The notes under the pieces were generated by a model. It was given only the letters and a program-made list of their open reading frames with translations, searched no databases and was not told where the DNA came from. Below, piece by piece: positions 1 through 7,703 of a stretch of 64,000 nucleotides of DNA; position 1 is the first letter of the stretch, and each line of letters starts with the position of its first letter. This stretch comes from Okeanomitos corallinicola TIOX110. GTDB lineage: Bacteria; Cyanobacteriota; Cyanobacteriia; Cyanobacteriales; Nostocaceae. Position numbers and translations under genes: made by a program. The stretch spans positions 2,335,318 through 2,399,317 of the forward strand of contig NZ_CP150886.1 in assembly GCF_038050375.1 (NCBI RefSeq), written 5' to 3'.

Positions 1-225
1 TGGATGCAGATAAATAGACTCTCTTTTTACCCCGTTTTATTTCTTAGGTCTATTGTGACATCAATCACTAATTCTGGGAAATCGGGCATTTTCCAAATTC
101 TACTTCTGCTCTCTTGTATTAAGAAATGTAACAAAACTGCCGTTAAACTGTCTTACTGGCTTGACAAGAAATCAAAGAACCGATAACGTTAGTTACATAC
201 CCGGGTAAGACCGTTGAATAGTCAT

Positions 226-573
226 ATGCAAACTAAGCAAAAGGTAACACTGTATTTATCGCCGGAATTACACAGAAAGCTCAAAATTCGTTCCGCAGTA
301 GACGTAGAAACGATGTCTGACCTTGCAGAACGGGCGCTAGATTTCTACCTGACAAACTCAGAAATGGTAGAAGAATTGGAAGAGTCTTCTTACGGCAAAA
401 CCCATAGGGTTTATTCATGTCCCACTTGTGAAAGTTCACTTGTTTTAAGAAATGGGGAATTAGTAGCTTTGGGGAATCAGCCAGGACTAATCGGAAAAGA
501 TCATCTTGTCATTGAGGAAATGGAAGATGATGAAACCCATCCTAAGGGTGAGGAAGAATTAGTTCCCTGCTAG
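226..573 (+). CDS. Small protein with ribbon-helix-helix-like N-terminus
   Basis: I see a 115-residue protein. Residues 3-45 (KVTLYLSPELHRKLKIR followed by a helix-rich stretch) resemble a CopG/Arc ribbon-helix-helix DNA-binding unit: a beta strand with alternating residues followed by two helices. The middle has one CPTC pair and the tail is acidic. The ATG at 226 is chosen; an in-frame TTG at 214 would add four residues, and neither has a clear ribosome binding site. The gene lies about 100 bases upstream of ycf46 on the same strand, so co-transcription is possible. Function is unknown; a small transcription regulator or an orphan antitoxin-like protein is a reasonable inference. The lone CxxC pair could bind metal only as a dimer. 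Confidence 0.7.
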   Translation: MQTKQKVTLYLSPELHRKLKIRSAVDVETMSDLAERALDFYLTNSEMVEELEESSYGKTHRVYSCPTCESSLVLRNGELVALGNQPGLIGKDHLVIEEMEDDETHPKGEEELVPC

Positions 574-669
574 GTAGGAATTATGAATGGATAAATTCAT
601 GGTTTCTATTGCCCTAAGCAAAGGCGATGATTGTACTGTCTCTATAAGGTCCCAAGTAGGTCGATAGAT

Positions 670-2184
670 ATGAAAGAAGAGCTCAATATCTTAATTCAAG
701 CTCAATACCCTTTAATCTACCTTGTGACCTCCGAGGAAGAACGGGCAGAGCAAGCAATTTTTAAAGTCGCTACTACTGATGTAAAACCTCAACGCCGAGT
801 TTATGTTTGGACAGTAACTCATGGCATTGTGGAATATGGTCAACCCCGTAGTACAACTCAACACAATACCGTTTCACCAGAGGCGGCTATTGAATGGATA
901 ATTCGGCAGAAAGAACCCGGTATATTTATTCTTAAAGATTTACATCCTTTTATTGATGCGCCAGCTACAACTAGATCACTACGGGATGCGATCGCTAGTT
1001 TTAAGGGAATGCAAAAGAACATCATCTTGATGTCTCCGATGCAGCAAGTACCCATAGAATTAGAAAAAGAAGTTGTAGTTCTCGACTTTCAACTGCCGGA
1101 TATGCCAGAGTTAAATAAAGTATTAACTCAGCACCAAGAACAAAATCGTGGCAGACGATTAACAACCGAGGCACGGGAAAAACTTCTTAGAGCCGCTTTA
1201 GGTCTAACTAAAGACGAAGCTGAGAAAGTGTACCGTAAGGCTCAGGTAACAGCAGGGCGGTTGACGGAAGATGAAGTTGATATAGTTTTATCAGAAAAGA
1301 AACAACTCATACGCCGTAATGGTATATTAGAGTACATCGAAGAAGACGAAACTATTGAAGCTGTTGGCGGTCTGGAAGAGTTAAAAAAGTGGCTAAAACA
1401 ACGCTCCAACGCCTTTACAGAAAGAGCCAGAGAGTATGGTTTGCCCCAACCTAAAGGGATGTTAATTTTAGGTGTTCCTGGTTGTGGTAAGTCACTAATT
1501 GCCAAAACTACTTCCCGTTTGTGGGGTTTACCAATTTTAAGATTAGATATGGGGCGGGTTTACGACGGCTCAATGGTGGGTCGGAGTGAAGCAAATCTGC
1601 GGAACGCCCTGAAGACGGCAGAATCTATTTCCCCAACGATTCTGTTTATTGACGAGTTGGACAAATCCTTTGCGGGTAGCTCTGGTTCTGGCGATTCTGA
1701 TGGGGGGACATCAAGTAGAATTTTTGGCTCATTTCTGACCTGGATGCAGGAAAAGAAATCACCAGTATTCGTAATGGCGACAGCTAACCGGGTAGAACGA
1801 CTACCAGGGGAGTTTTTAAGAAAAGGTCGCTTTGATGAAATTTTCTTTGTGGATCTGCCCACACCAGAAGAACGTCAGGATATCTTCAACATTCACCTGA
1901 CCAAACGCCGGGAAGATATTGCTAGATTTGATCTAGAACAACTAGCAAAGATGTCTGATGGTTTTTCTGGGGCAGAAATTGAACAGGCGGTCGTGGCGGC
2001 GATGTATGAAGCTTTTGCCCAAGATCGGGAGTTCACCCAATTAGATATTATTGCTGCACTCAAGGCTACTTTGCCGCTGTCAAGAACGATGCAAGAACAG
2101 GTCACAGCTTTAAGAGACTGGGCCAGACAGCGTGCTAGACCAGCAGCGTCCTCTGTCGCTGAATACCAGCGGATGGAGTTCTAA
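670..2184 (+). CDS. ycf46: Ycf46-like AAA+ ATPase
   Basis: This is a 504-residue AAA+ protein of the Ycf46 family, conserved in cyanobacteria and algal plastids. The N-terminal 240 residues, starting MKEELNILIQAQYPLIYLVT, are the family-specific domain. The ATPase core follows with Walker A (GVPGCGKS) near residue 273, Walker B (ILFIDELDK) near 325, a sensor segment (VMATANR) and a C-terminal lid helical domain. The ATG at 670 is chosen because it matches the usual family start; an upstream in-frame TTG at 631 adds 13 residues of poor character. The Synechocystis member (Slr0374) has been linked to inorganic carbon use, from memory. It is followed by ycf35 on the same strand, 141 bases away. 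No truncation is seen. Confidence 0.93.
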   Translation: MKEELNILIQAQYPLIYLVTSEEERAEQAIFKVATTDVKPQRRVYVWTVTHGIVEYGQPRSTTQHNTVSPEAAIEWIIRQKEPGIFILKDLHPFIDAPATTRSLRDAIASFKGMQKNIILMSPMQQVPIELEKEVVVLDFQLPDMPELNKVLTQHQEQNRGRRLTTEAREKLLRAALGLTKDEAEKVYRKAQVTAGRLTEDEVDIVLSEKKQLIRRNGILEYIEEDETIEAVGGLEELKKWLKQRSNAFTERAREYGLPQPKGMLILGVPGCGKSLIAKTTSRLWGLPILRLDMGRVYDGSMVGRSEANLRNALKTAESISPTILFIDELDKSFAGSSGSGDSDGGTSSRIFGSFLTWMQEKKSPVFVMATANRVERLPGEFLRKGRFDEIFFVDLPTPEERQDIFNIHLTKRREDIARFDLEQLAKMSDGFSGAEIEQAVVAAMYEAFAQDREFTQLDIIAALKATLPLSRTMQEQVTALRDWARQRARPAASSVAEYQRMEF

Positions 2185-2325
2185 AAGCTTTCCTCTGTAT
2201 TCCAGAGGGGAAAGGTTAGCCACAAGGCTAACAGTTACGAAAAAAGCCGCCTCCCAAATTATGCGGCCTGAATCAAGAAACCGTTGTCGTTTTTCTCATC
2301 AATCTTCTTATTGGAGGAAACCCAA

Positions 2326-2676
2326 ATGTCTCACTTTAGCACTCTGCGTACCAAGATCACCGATGCCGAAATCCTCAAAGCGTCTTTGCGCGACTTGGGT
2401 ATCAGCGTCAAGACAGAAGCTGATGTTCGTGGTTATAACGGTCAGCGCCTACGTTCCGACATCGTTGCTGTATTGGAAGGCGAGTACGATTTAGGTTGGT
2501 CTCGCAATAGCGATGGTTCTTTTGACCTAATCGCTGACTTGTGGGGCGTTGCTAAAAAGCACAACCAAACCGAGTTGATCAACTCTATTAACCAAAAATA
2601 CGCCGTTAACAAGACCTTAGCAGAAGTAAAACAGCGCGGCTTGCAAAACGCTAACGTTAAGTTGGTATTGCAATAA
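2326..2676 (+). CDS. ycf35: Ycf35 family protein (DUF1257)
   Basis: This is a 116-residue protein starting MSHFSTLRTKITDAEILKAS, a close match to the Ycf35/DUF1257 family found in cyanobacteria and red-algal plastids. It is small, soluble and without signal peptide or membrane segment. The start at 2326 has an excellent GGAGG ribosome binding site at about 2313-2317; two other ATG-starting frames over this stretch are discarded because they lack this signal and the family start. The function of Ycf35 is not established. The gene ends 33 bases before a strong intrinsic terminator at 2710-2747, so the ycf46-ycf35 segment closes here. Its GC content is higher than the AT-rich toxin-antitoxin island that follows. 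Confidence 0.92.
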   Translation: MSHFSTLRTKITDAEILKASLRDLGISVKTEADVRGYNGQRLRSDIVAVLEGEYDLGWSRNSDGSFDLIADLWGVAKKHNQTELINSINQKYAVNKTLAEVKQRGLQNANVKLVLQ

Positions 2677-2709
2677 TTAACAATTTATCTGCGCGTTCCC
2701 AAAGCTCAA

Positions 2710-2747
2710 CGGGTTAACCAAACATTAGCGGTTAGCCCGCTTTTTTT
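2710..2747 (+). terminator. Intrinsic terminator after ycf35
   Basis: A 10-base stem with one mismatch (CGGGTTAACC at 2710-2719 against GGTTAGCCCG at 2730-2739, loop of 10) is followed by a C and seven T residues at 2741-2747. It separates ycf35 from the toxin-antitoxin island. Confidence 0.85.
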
Positions 2748-2881
2748 GTGGGTAAATTTTCTATCAGGGTAAACACAACAAAAAAGTTGTGTTACAATTA
2801 AACTATTATCATTATCATCTTCAACACAAGGACAAGGAATGCCTATGTACACTGTAGTTAAGAAAACAAGGATAACTAAAA

Positions 2882-3316
2882 ATGATCCCAAAATTCGAGC
2901 AAAATGGAAATTTACCTGCTGGTATTCATCTTTCCACCTGGGAAGAAATCGAGGATATTCTAGCTTTTAATGAATGTCGTCAGCAGCTTTTGGCCGGTAT
3001 GAAAAGAGTTAGTGAAATATTAAAAAAAGCAGGATGTAGTCGAATTTATATTGGTGGTAGTTTTGTGAGTAGAAAAGCTGAACCAAAAGATTTTGATATA
3101 TGTTGGGAGGATGAAAAGGTAGATTTTGAGATTCTAAGTAATTTAGATATAAACTTATTAGATGCAGGTAGGAGTAAAAGGTTGTTGCAAAAAAGAATTT
3201 ATAGGGGTGAAATTTTTCCAGCCTCAGCTTACGCTAATGATTATGATACTTTTTTAGAATATTTTCAAAAAGATAGGAATGGTAATATTAGAGGGATTAT
3301 TGCGATAGATTTGTAG
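2882..3316 (+). CDS. Nucleotidyltransferase-fold-like protein, possible toxin
   Basis: This 144-residue protein carries a signature of DNA polymerase beta-type nucleotidyltransferases: IGGSFVSR at residues 57-64 followed by KDFDICWE at 69-76, giving the G-S and D-x-D catalytic pattern (S60, D70, D72). It resembles small cyanobacterial proteins (DUF6932-type, from memory) often found beside a helix-turn-helix gene. The next gene, 72 bases downstream, is an XRE-type regulator of exactly the same length. The pair therefore looks like a two-gene toxin-antitoxin or MNT-like module, by analogy with AbiEii/AbiEi and MNT/HEPN systems. That role is inference. The gene is AT-rich compared with ycf35. 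There is no signal peptide or membrane segment. Confidence 0.75.
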   Translation: MIPKFEQNGNLPAGIHLSTWEEIEDILAFNECRQQLLAGMKRVSEILKKAGCSRIYIGGSFVSRKAEPKDFDICWEDEKVDFEILSNLDINLLDAGRSKRLLQKRIYRGEIFPASAYANDYDTFLEYFQKDRNGNIRGIIAIDL

Positions 3317-3388
3317 AACATGAACCAAAGAATATTACTCTAACTTGGGTAATATTCTTGCCCAAATTAATAAATAAGGAAGTTAGCT

Positions 3389-3823
3389 ATGATTTTAAAT
3401 GAACGTCAATATATAATTACTAAAGCTCAGATTAACAAATTTCAATCAGCTATAGAAAATCTGAAAAAAAAAGTACCTCCAGAAGATAATAAAAACGAAC
3501 AGTTACGATATAAATCACATCTAGCGTCACTCAATGGTGAACTAGAAGAACTGTTAGAACAAGTAGAAGAATATGAAAATCTCAAGGACAGAAAAATACA
3601 CAAATTAGAATGTAAATCTTTGGAAGAATTACCAGAAGCATTAATTAAAGCGCGGATTTTTCGAGGTTTAACTCAGGCACAATTAGCAGAACTTTTAAAT
3701 GTGAAAGAACAACAAGTGCAACGTGATGAAGCTAATCAATATGCTAATTCTAGTTTCACAAAAATTTTGAAAGTTCAACGTGCTTTAAATATTGAAATTA
3801 GGGAGGAAGTAATTTTTAGATAA
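3389..3823 (+). CDS. XRE-family helix-turn-helix protein, probable antitoxin
   Basis: This 144-residue protein has an N-terminal coiled-coil region (residues about 8-75, rich in Glu, Leu and Lys) and a C-terminal lambda-repressor-like helix-turn-helix (residues about 84-135). The latter contains the typical ARIFRGLTQAQLAELLNVKE segment. The ATG at 3389 follows an AAGGA ribosome binding site at about 3376-3380. It is the second gene of a pair with the nucleotidyltransferase-like gene at 2882. The coiled coil may contact the partner and the HTH may bind the promoter, as in autoregulated toxin-antitoxin operons; this is inference. A solitary regulator is the alternative. Confidence 0.8.
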   Translation: MILNERQYIITKAQINKFQSAIENLKKKVPPEDNKNEQLRYKSHLASLNGELEELLEQVEEYENLKDRKIHKLECKSLEELPEALIKARIFRGLTQAQLAELLNVKEQQVQRDEANQYANSSFTKILKVQRALNIEIREEVIFR

Positions 3824-3880
3824 ACCTTAATTTAGAGGAGATGAAAATATAATAAAATATAAACTAGCAGGGTGGGGGAA

Positions 3881-4120
3881 ATGCCGAAGAAGATCAGAGA
3901 ATTGAAAGCAATGGTTGTAAAAGTTGGGTATGTCCTTCAACCAGGTAGAGGTAAAGGAAGTCATACTTATTGGAAACATCCTTTACTACCAGAAGAACCT
4001 TTAACCATACCAGGGAAAGATGGGGATGATGCTCCGCTATATTTAGAGAGAAATATTCAACGGGTGCTGAAAAAGCTTAAAGAATTGAAAAACTCAGAAA
4101 ATAAGAAAGGTGAAGAATGA
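3881..4120 (+). CDS. hicA: HicA-family toxin (mRNA interferase)
   Basis: This 79-residue protein has the HicA double-stranded-RNA-binding-like fold signature: an N-terminal helix (PKKIRELKAMVVKVGY) and then the segment RGKGSHTYWKHP with the conserved catalytic histidine at residue 28. HicA toxins cleave mRNA and are neutralised by HicB. The ATG at 3881 is preferred, preceded by the G-rich GGTGGGGG; a GTG three codons upstream (3872) is possible. The stop overlaps the start of hicB by four bases (ATGA at 4117-4120), indicating translational coupling. The Lys/Glu-rich tail is normal. Confidence 0.88.
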   Translation: MPKKIRELKAMVVKVGYVLQPGRGKGSHTYWKHPLLPEEPLTIPGKDGDDAPLYLERNIQRVLKKLKELKNSENKKGEE

Positions 4121-4347
4121 ACTATCACTACAGTATGGTAATTCAATGGTCAGAGGAAGATAAACTTTTTTTAGTCCACTTACCTGAGTTTCCCTGGCAA
4201 GAGTTTCATACACATGGTAGAACTTATGAGGAAGCTGCTAGAAATGGACAGGAAGTAATTGAGACTTTTGTGGAAATGTTGAAGGAAGAAAATAAAGTAT
4301 TACCAGAACCGAGAATGCTGCCTAAAAAACCATTACAGGTTGCTTAA
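4117..4347 (+). CDS. hicB: HicB-family antitoxin
   Basis: This 76-residue protein has the HicB partial RNase H-like fold: MVIQWSEEDKLFLVHLPEFP followed by a helix (TYEEAARNGQEVIETFVEML). It overlaps hicA by four bases. There is no helix-turn-helix or ribbon-helix-helix extension at the C-terminus, so this is the short HicB form. DNA binding, if any, must come from elsewhere. It would bind and block HicA. Confidence 0.88.
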   Translation: MNYHYSMVIQWSEEDKLFLVHLPEFPWQEFHTHGRTYEEAARNGQEVIETFVEMLKEENKVLPEPRMLPKKPLQVA

Positions 4348-4412
4348 ATAATACAGTTTTTGATCTTTTGAATGAGATGATTGTCTGAAATGGCTTACAC
4401 CAAGATACGCGA

Positions 4413-4449
4413 ACAGGATGCACAGGATTTAAGGATTTTCAGGATTAGG
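4413..4449. repeat. AGGAT-rich short tandem repeat at the vapC 3' end
   Basis: Five imperfect AGGAT-containing units (for example CAGGATGCACAGGATTTAAG) lie between hicB and vapC on the convergent side. On the minus strand the repeat runs into the last codons of the PIN gene, so its C-terminal residues NPENP and the stop codon are made of repeat sequence. I recall this ATCCTG/AATCCT motif as a common dispersed repeat in cyanobacterial genomes. Confidence 0.55.
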
Positions 4450-4836
4450 AATTACTTCAATCAATCCTGTATAAAATGCTTGATCATAGGTGATAACTGG
4501 CATTTTTTCGATTTCCGCTTGAGCCATAATCATACGATCAAAAGGATCTCGATGATCTATAGGTAAAGTACCTGCTCTAATAGCATGATTGGAATTAATA
4601 GTTAGTTCAATAAATTGTGATTGAATTAATAGTTGTGAATAAATTGGTAATATGTCTTTTGCTTCAGGTAGTTTACCAATACGGTATTTAGTGGCTATTT
4701 CCCAAGGGGATACGCTACTAACTAAAATATGATGATCGGGATTTTTAATGATTTCTCTGCATAATTTATCAAGTTTAGGATCATCAAAAAACCACCATAA
4801 TAAAATATGGGTATCAATCAGATAATTTATTCCCAT
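4429..4836 (-). CDS. vapC: PIN-domain VapC-like toxin
   Basis: This 135-residue PIN-domain protein begins MGINYLIDTHILLWW, with the first metal-binding aspartate at residue 8. It continues with the expected acidic sites in SPWEIATKYRIGK, DPFDRMIMAQA and VITYD. VapC toxins are Mg-dependent RNases that cut tRNA or other RNAs. Its start overlaps the upstream antitoxin gene by ten bases (4827-4836), so the two are translationally coupled. The last codons run into an AGGAT repeat, which may have replaced the original C-terminus. Confidence 0.9.
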   Translation of the reverse strand: MGINYLIDTHILLWWFFDDPKLDKLCREIIKNPDHHILVSSVSPWEIATKYRIGKLPEAKDILPIYSQLLIQSQFIELTINSNHAIRAGTLPIDHRDPFDRMIMAQAEIEKMPVITYDQAFYTGLIEVIPNPENP

Positions 4837-5027
4837 TGTTGCAATTCTTCTTCAGGTAGAGGATCAAAAAATGTGTCGCTGAGTTTTCCTGTTAGTATTC
4901 CTGGTTTTCTAGGTTCAGGTTTTGTTTGATTTAATCCTACGCGGAAATAGTGGATTAAGTCATAAATTTCTGCTAGTTTTTCTTCGGGAATTTGTTCTAA
5001 TTCTTGAACTATTTTTTGAATGATCAT
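4827..5027 (-). CDS. DUF2281/VapB-like antitoxin
   Basis: This 66-residue protein starts MIIQKIVQELEQIPEEKLAE and has the layout of DUF2281-type antitoxins that sit before PIN toxins in cyanobacteria: an N-terminal helical part (QEL..IPEEKLAEIYDLIHYF), a proline-rich linker and an acidic C-terminus (LPEEELQQWE) that would wrap the toxin. It overlaps vapC by ten bases. It lacks an obvious DNA-binding domain. The pairing with a PIN gene is the main support. Confidence 0.82.
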   Translation of the reverse strand: MIIQKIVQELEQIPEEKLAEIYDLIHYFRVGLNQTKPEPRKPGILTGKLSDTFFDPLPEEELQQWE

Positions 5028-5146
5028 AATTTAATTATTAGGGTGATTTCTGCTTGTTAGTATAGCAGGATTTTTTTAATGTTTGCTCAGGTTATTTATG
5101 ATGATGCTGAGTAAAAAAGATGCTGGTTTATGAATATTGATTATGA

Positions 5147-5193
5147 AACCCAACAAATGCGTTGGGTTACGCTGTTTCTTAACCCAACCTACA
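5147..5193. repeat. Dispersed AACCCAAC/GTTGGGTT palindromic repeat
   Basis: The sequence has the inverted pair AACCCAAC...GTTGGGTT and continues to AACCCAACCTACA. A closely related copy is at 35739-35773. It lies in the intergenic stretch between the PIN operon and the prohibitin gene. The rest of 5028-5300 holds no gene I can support. Confidence 0.7.
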
Positions 5194-5246
5194 AAAAATG
5201 GAGAAGGTGTTGTTAAGGATAAAGAATTCTCAAATTTTACCGTTCA

Positions 5247-5281
5247 AATACCCGACGGTTTCAAAAAAGCAATCGGGTATT
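5247..5281. repeat. Inverted repeat downstream of the prohibitin gene
   Basis: ATACCCGA (5248-5255) pairs with TCGGGTAT (5273-5280) around a 17-base loop containing an A run. It lies just after the prohibitin stop on the minus strand and may be a weak terminator or RNA-stabilising hairpin. No T-tract follows. Confidence 0.45.
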
Positions 5282-5300
5282 GTTGTAGTTTACTAAAACT

Positions 5301-6143
5301 CTAGTTTTTCTTTTGTCCTGTTGACAAATCATTAGGATTAATATTAATCAGAGGAACAGCACCATCACCACCCATCACCATGGGAAAACGACCATCCCAT
5401 TTTTCTATGGCTTGCTTTTGCAATAGTTCCGGTGTTAAGGTCAGTCTTTGTAATCTCTGCGCTTCCGCTTGACCTTTAGCACGGTTAACTTCTGCTTGTG
5501 CTTCTTGGGTTGCTTTCTGTGCGATAAAACTGGCTTGTTTTGCTTCTTGTTCTGCTATTTGTTTCGCTTCAATTGCTCGACTAAACTCTGGCGAAAAAGA
5601 GAAATTAACTAAAGAGACATCATCTACAATTACACCATAGGATGCTAATCTTTCTCTTAAATGAGAATCAATTTCTTGTTTGAGTTCAGTTCTTTTAGTA
5701 ATTATTTCCTCAGCAGTTTTTTTAGCTGTAGCTGCTTTCAAAACTTCGGAAACACCAGGTGTCATAATTCCCGAAATAATTAAATCTTCATCCCCAATTT
5801 GTTGAAAGACTTTATTAACTTTTAAGGGGTCAATGTGCCAGTTTACAGCTAATTCAGTGGTAATAGTTTGTAAATCCTTAGAAGCTGCACCAGCTTTAAA
5901 AGTATTCTGTTGAACTCGCACATTCAGCCTTTTGACTGATGTGACAATGGGAATAATAGGGTGAATACCTTCATCTAAAACTTCGTCTTGGACTTTGCCA
6001 AACTGCATGACAACACCGCGCTCACCAGCATTAATAATGGCAAACGGACGAATCATCATAGCTAAAATTAATAAGAATAAACCACCACCTAAGTAAAAGA
6101 AGAGGCGATAATTATTACTAAAATTTAAGGTGTTATTTCTCAT
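5301..6143 (-). CDS. Prohibitin/SPFH-domain membrane protein
   Basis: This 280-residue protein has one N-terminal membrane anchor (residues about 13-33, YLGGGLFLLILAMMI). It is followed by an SPFH/prohibitin domain (about 34-210; AGERGVVMQFGKVQDEVLDEG is typical) and an Ala/Glu/Gln-rich coiled coil (about 195-245). It belongs to the prohibitin family, represented in Synechocystis by Slr1106. Such proteins form large ring assemblies at the membrane and often modulate FtsH proteases or membrane organisation. It is transcribed alone, with divergent endonuclease V upstream. Length is normal for the family. Confidence 0.9.
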   Translation of the reverse strand: MRNNTLNFSNNYRLFFYLGGGLFLLILAMMIRPFAIINAGERGVVMQFGKVQDEVLDEGIHPIIPIVTSVKRLNVRVQQNTFKAGAASKDLQTITTELAVNWHIDPLKVNKVFQQIGDEDLIISGIMTPGVSEVLKAATAKKTAEEIITKRTELKQEIDSHLRERLASYGVIVDDVSLVNFSFSPEFSRAIEAKQIAEQEAKQASFIAQKATQEAQAEVNRAKGQAEAQRLQRLTLTPELLQKQAIEKWDGRFPMVMGGDGAVPLININPNDLSTGQKKN

Positions 6144-6325
6144 GGGTTTATCTCGTAAGTTAAATATATTGATGTTATGGCTGATATGAGAACATCAATC
6201 AAAATCAAAGCTGTTACTCGGAATTTAACAAAGATTTACACTCTCTTGAGGATTTAAGACATTTATAGATACAAGATATATCATAATGATTTCAGAATTG
6301 TAGATATCTTATTAAACTTAAAATT

Positions 6326-6991
6326 ATGAAGATTTATCAATCTCATCCTTGGCCATCCACCGTTGAAGAAGCCACAACTATTCAAGAAACTTTACGCAAT
6401 CAAGTTATTATTACAGATCAACTTGATGAACCGATTCAATATGTAGCAGGTGTAGATATGGGTTTTTTGGAAGATGGGAAAATGTGCCGTGCAGCGGTAG
6501 CGGTGCTGAGTTTTCCTGATTTAAAAGTGGTAGAAACCAGCCTAGCATATCGTCCGACATCCTTTCCTTATATACCTGGATTTTTATCTTTTCGAGAAAT
6601 TCCTGCTATTCTTGATGCTTTAGAAAAAATCCAAACTATACCTAATATTATATTATGCGATGGTCAAGGAACTGCTCACCCGCGCAGATTCGGAATAGCT
6701 TGTCATTTAGGTATTATTATAGATATTCCCACGATAGGAGTAGCAAAATCTTGGTTAATTGGCAACCATGCAGAATTACCAGAATCTAAGGGAAGTTGGC
6801 AACCTTTAATACATAAAAATGAAACCATTGGGGCAGTTTTACGGACACGCACGGGGGTAAAACCTTTGTATATTTCTAGTGGTCATCGTATTAGTTTAAC
6901 AACTGCTATTGACTATGTATTACGTTGTACGCCTAAATATCGGTTGCCAGAAACTACGCGCATTGCTGATAAACTAGCATCGGATAGATAA
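6326..6991 (+). CDS. nfi: Endonuclease V (deoxyinosine 3'-endonuclease)
   Basis: This 221-residue protein matches endonuclease V, which cuts the second phosphodiester 3' of deoxyinosine in DNA and in some species acts on inosine in RNA. Key segments are VAGVDMGF (first catalytic Asp), YIPGFLSFREIPAIL, the DGQGTAHPRRFGIACHLG block with the second Asp and the conserved His, and GAVLRTRTGVKPLYISSGH. All are present and in order, so the enzyme should be active. The ATG at 6326 starts just before the family's usual first helix. It is monocistronic, divergent from the prohibitin gene. Confidence 0.95.
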   Translation: MKIYQSHPWPSTVEEATTIQETLRNQVIITDQLDEPIQYVAGVDMGFLEDGKMCRAAVAVLSFPDLKVVETSLAYRPTSFPYIPGFLSFREIPAILDALEKIQTIPNIILCDGQGTAHPRRFGIACHLGIIIDIPTIGVAKSWLIGNHAELPESKGSWQPLIHKNETIGAVLRTRTGVKPLYISSGHRISLTTAIDYVLRCTPKYRLPETTRIADKLASDR

Positions 6992-7122
6992 ATAAGAGCA
7001 AAATTTGCAAGTAAATTATTCATTTATTTCAATTTTTCCAACTTGCTATATAACTACCAATCGTGTTAGGAATTTCACATTATCAGATTGAATCCATTAA
7101 ATATTAAATTGGTATAAGAAAA

Positions 7123-7659
7123 ATGAATAAATTAACTTTACAGTGGCAGGAAGCAGGTCAAAATCGAACTCAACACATTTATGAAAAGCAACCTAGTAAA
7201 AATCCAGGTACTTGTCGTCTAGGACGTGATCCACTACGCTGTGATATTGTTTTAACTCATCCAACTGTTTCTGGGTTGCACATTGAAATATTTTTCAATT
7301 CTCAACAGCAAGGTTTTTATATGAGAAACTTACGAGAACCAAACCCTCCACAAATAGATGGAAAACCATTATTAAAAGGAGAAATGTTATTACATCAAAA
7401 TAGCATTATTTATTTAGGGCAGCAGCAAATTCAAGTGACTGCAATTTCTATTGCAAATATTCCTGATACAATTATAGCTCCGGTATCACAACAGCAAATC
7501 CCTCAAAATTATCGGCATTCGCTACCAACACAACCAAATCCAGAGTTTGGTTTAGAATGTCCCAACTGTCATAAAATTTCACCTCCAGAAAAGTTACAAA
7601 TAGGTTGTCCTTGGTGTGGTACATCTTTAGCAGCAGCGGTAAGTGTACTGATTAGGTGA
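7123..7659 (+). CDS. FHA-domain protein with C-terminal zinc ribbon
   Basis: This 178-residue protein has an FHA domain at about residues 10-110 (RLGRDPLRCDIVLTHPTVSG then LHIEIFF), which would bind phosphothreonine peptides. It also has a C-terminal four-cysteine zinc ribbon (CPNCHKI...CPWCGTS, about residues 146-170). A Gln/Pro-rich linker joins them. It stands 44 bases before a second, larger FHA gene on the same strand, probably one operon. The window also encodes two Ser/Thr kinases (51.9-55.8 kb) with N-terminal zinc ribbons of similar spacing; a link is speculative. Confidence 0.85.
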   Translation: MNKLTLQWQEAGQNRTQHIYEKQPSKNPGTCRLGRDPLRCDIVLTHPTVSGLHIEIFFNSQQQGFYMRNLREPNPPQIDGKPLLKGEMLLHQNSIIYLGQQQIQVTAISIANIPDTIIAPVSQQQIPQNYRHSLPTQPNPEFGLECPNCHKISPPEKLQIGCPWCGTSLAAAVSVLIR

Positions 7660-7703
7660 TTGAGAATAATAACTAATAATTAATAACTAATAAGTAACAA
7701 CTA

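Noticed and set aside
4-186. 60-codon open frame at the window start
   Set aside because: AT-rich, no ribosome binding site, no protein-like composition; left as non-coding.
2132-2494. 120-codon frame overlapping the end of ycf46 and start of ycf35
   Set aside because: Out of frame with two well-supported genes; shadow.
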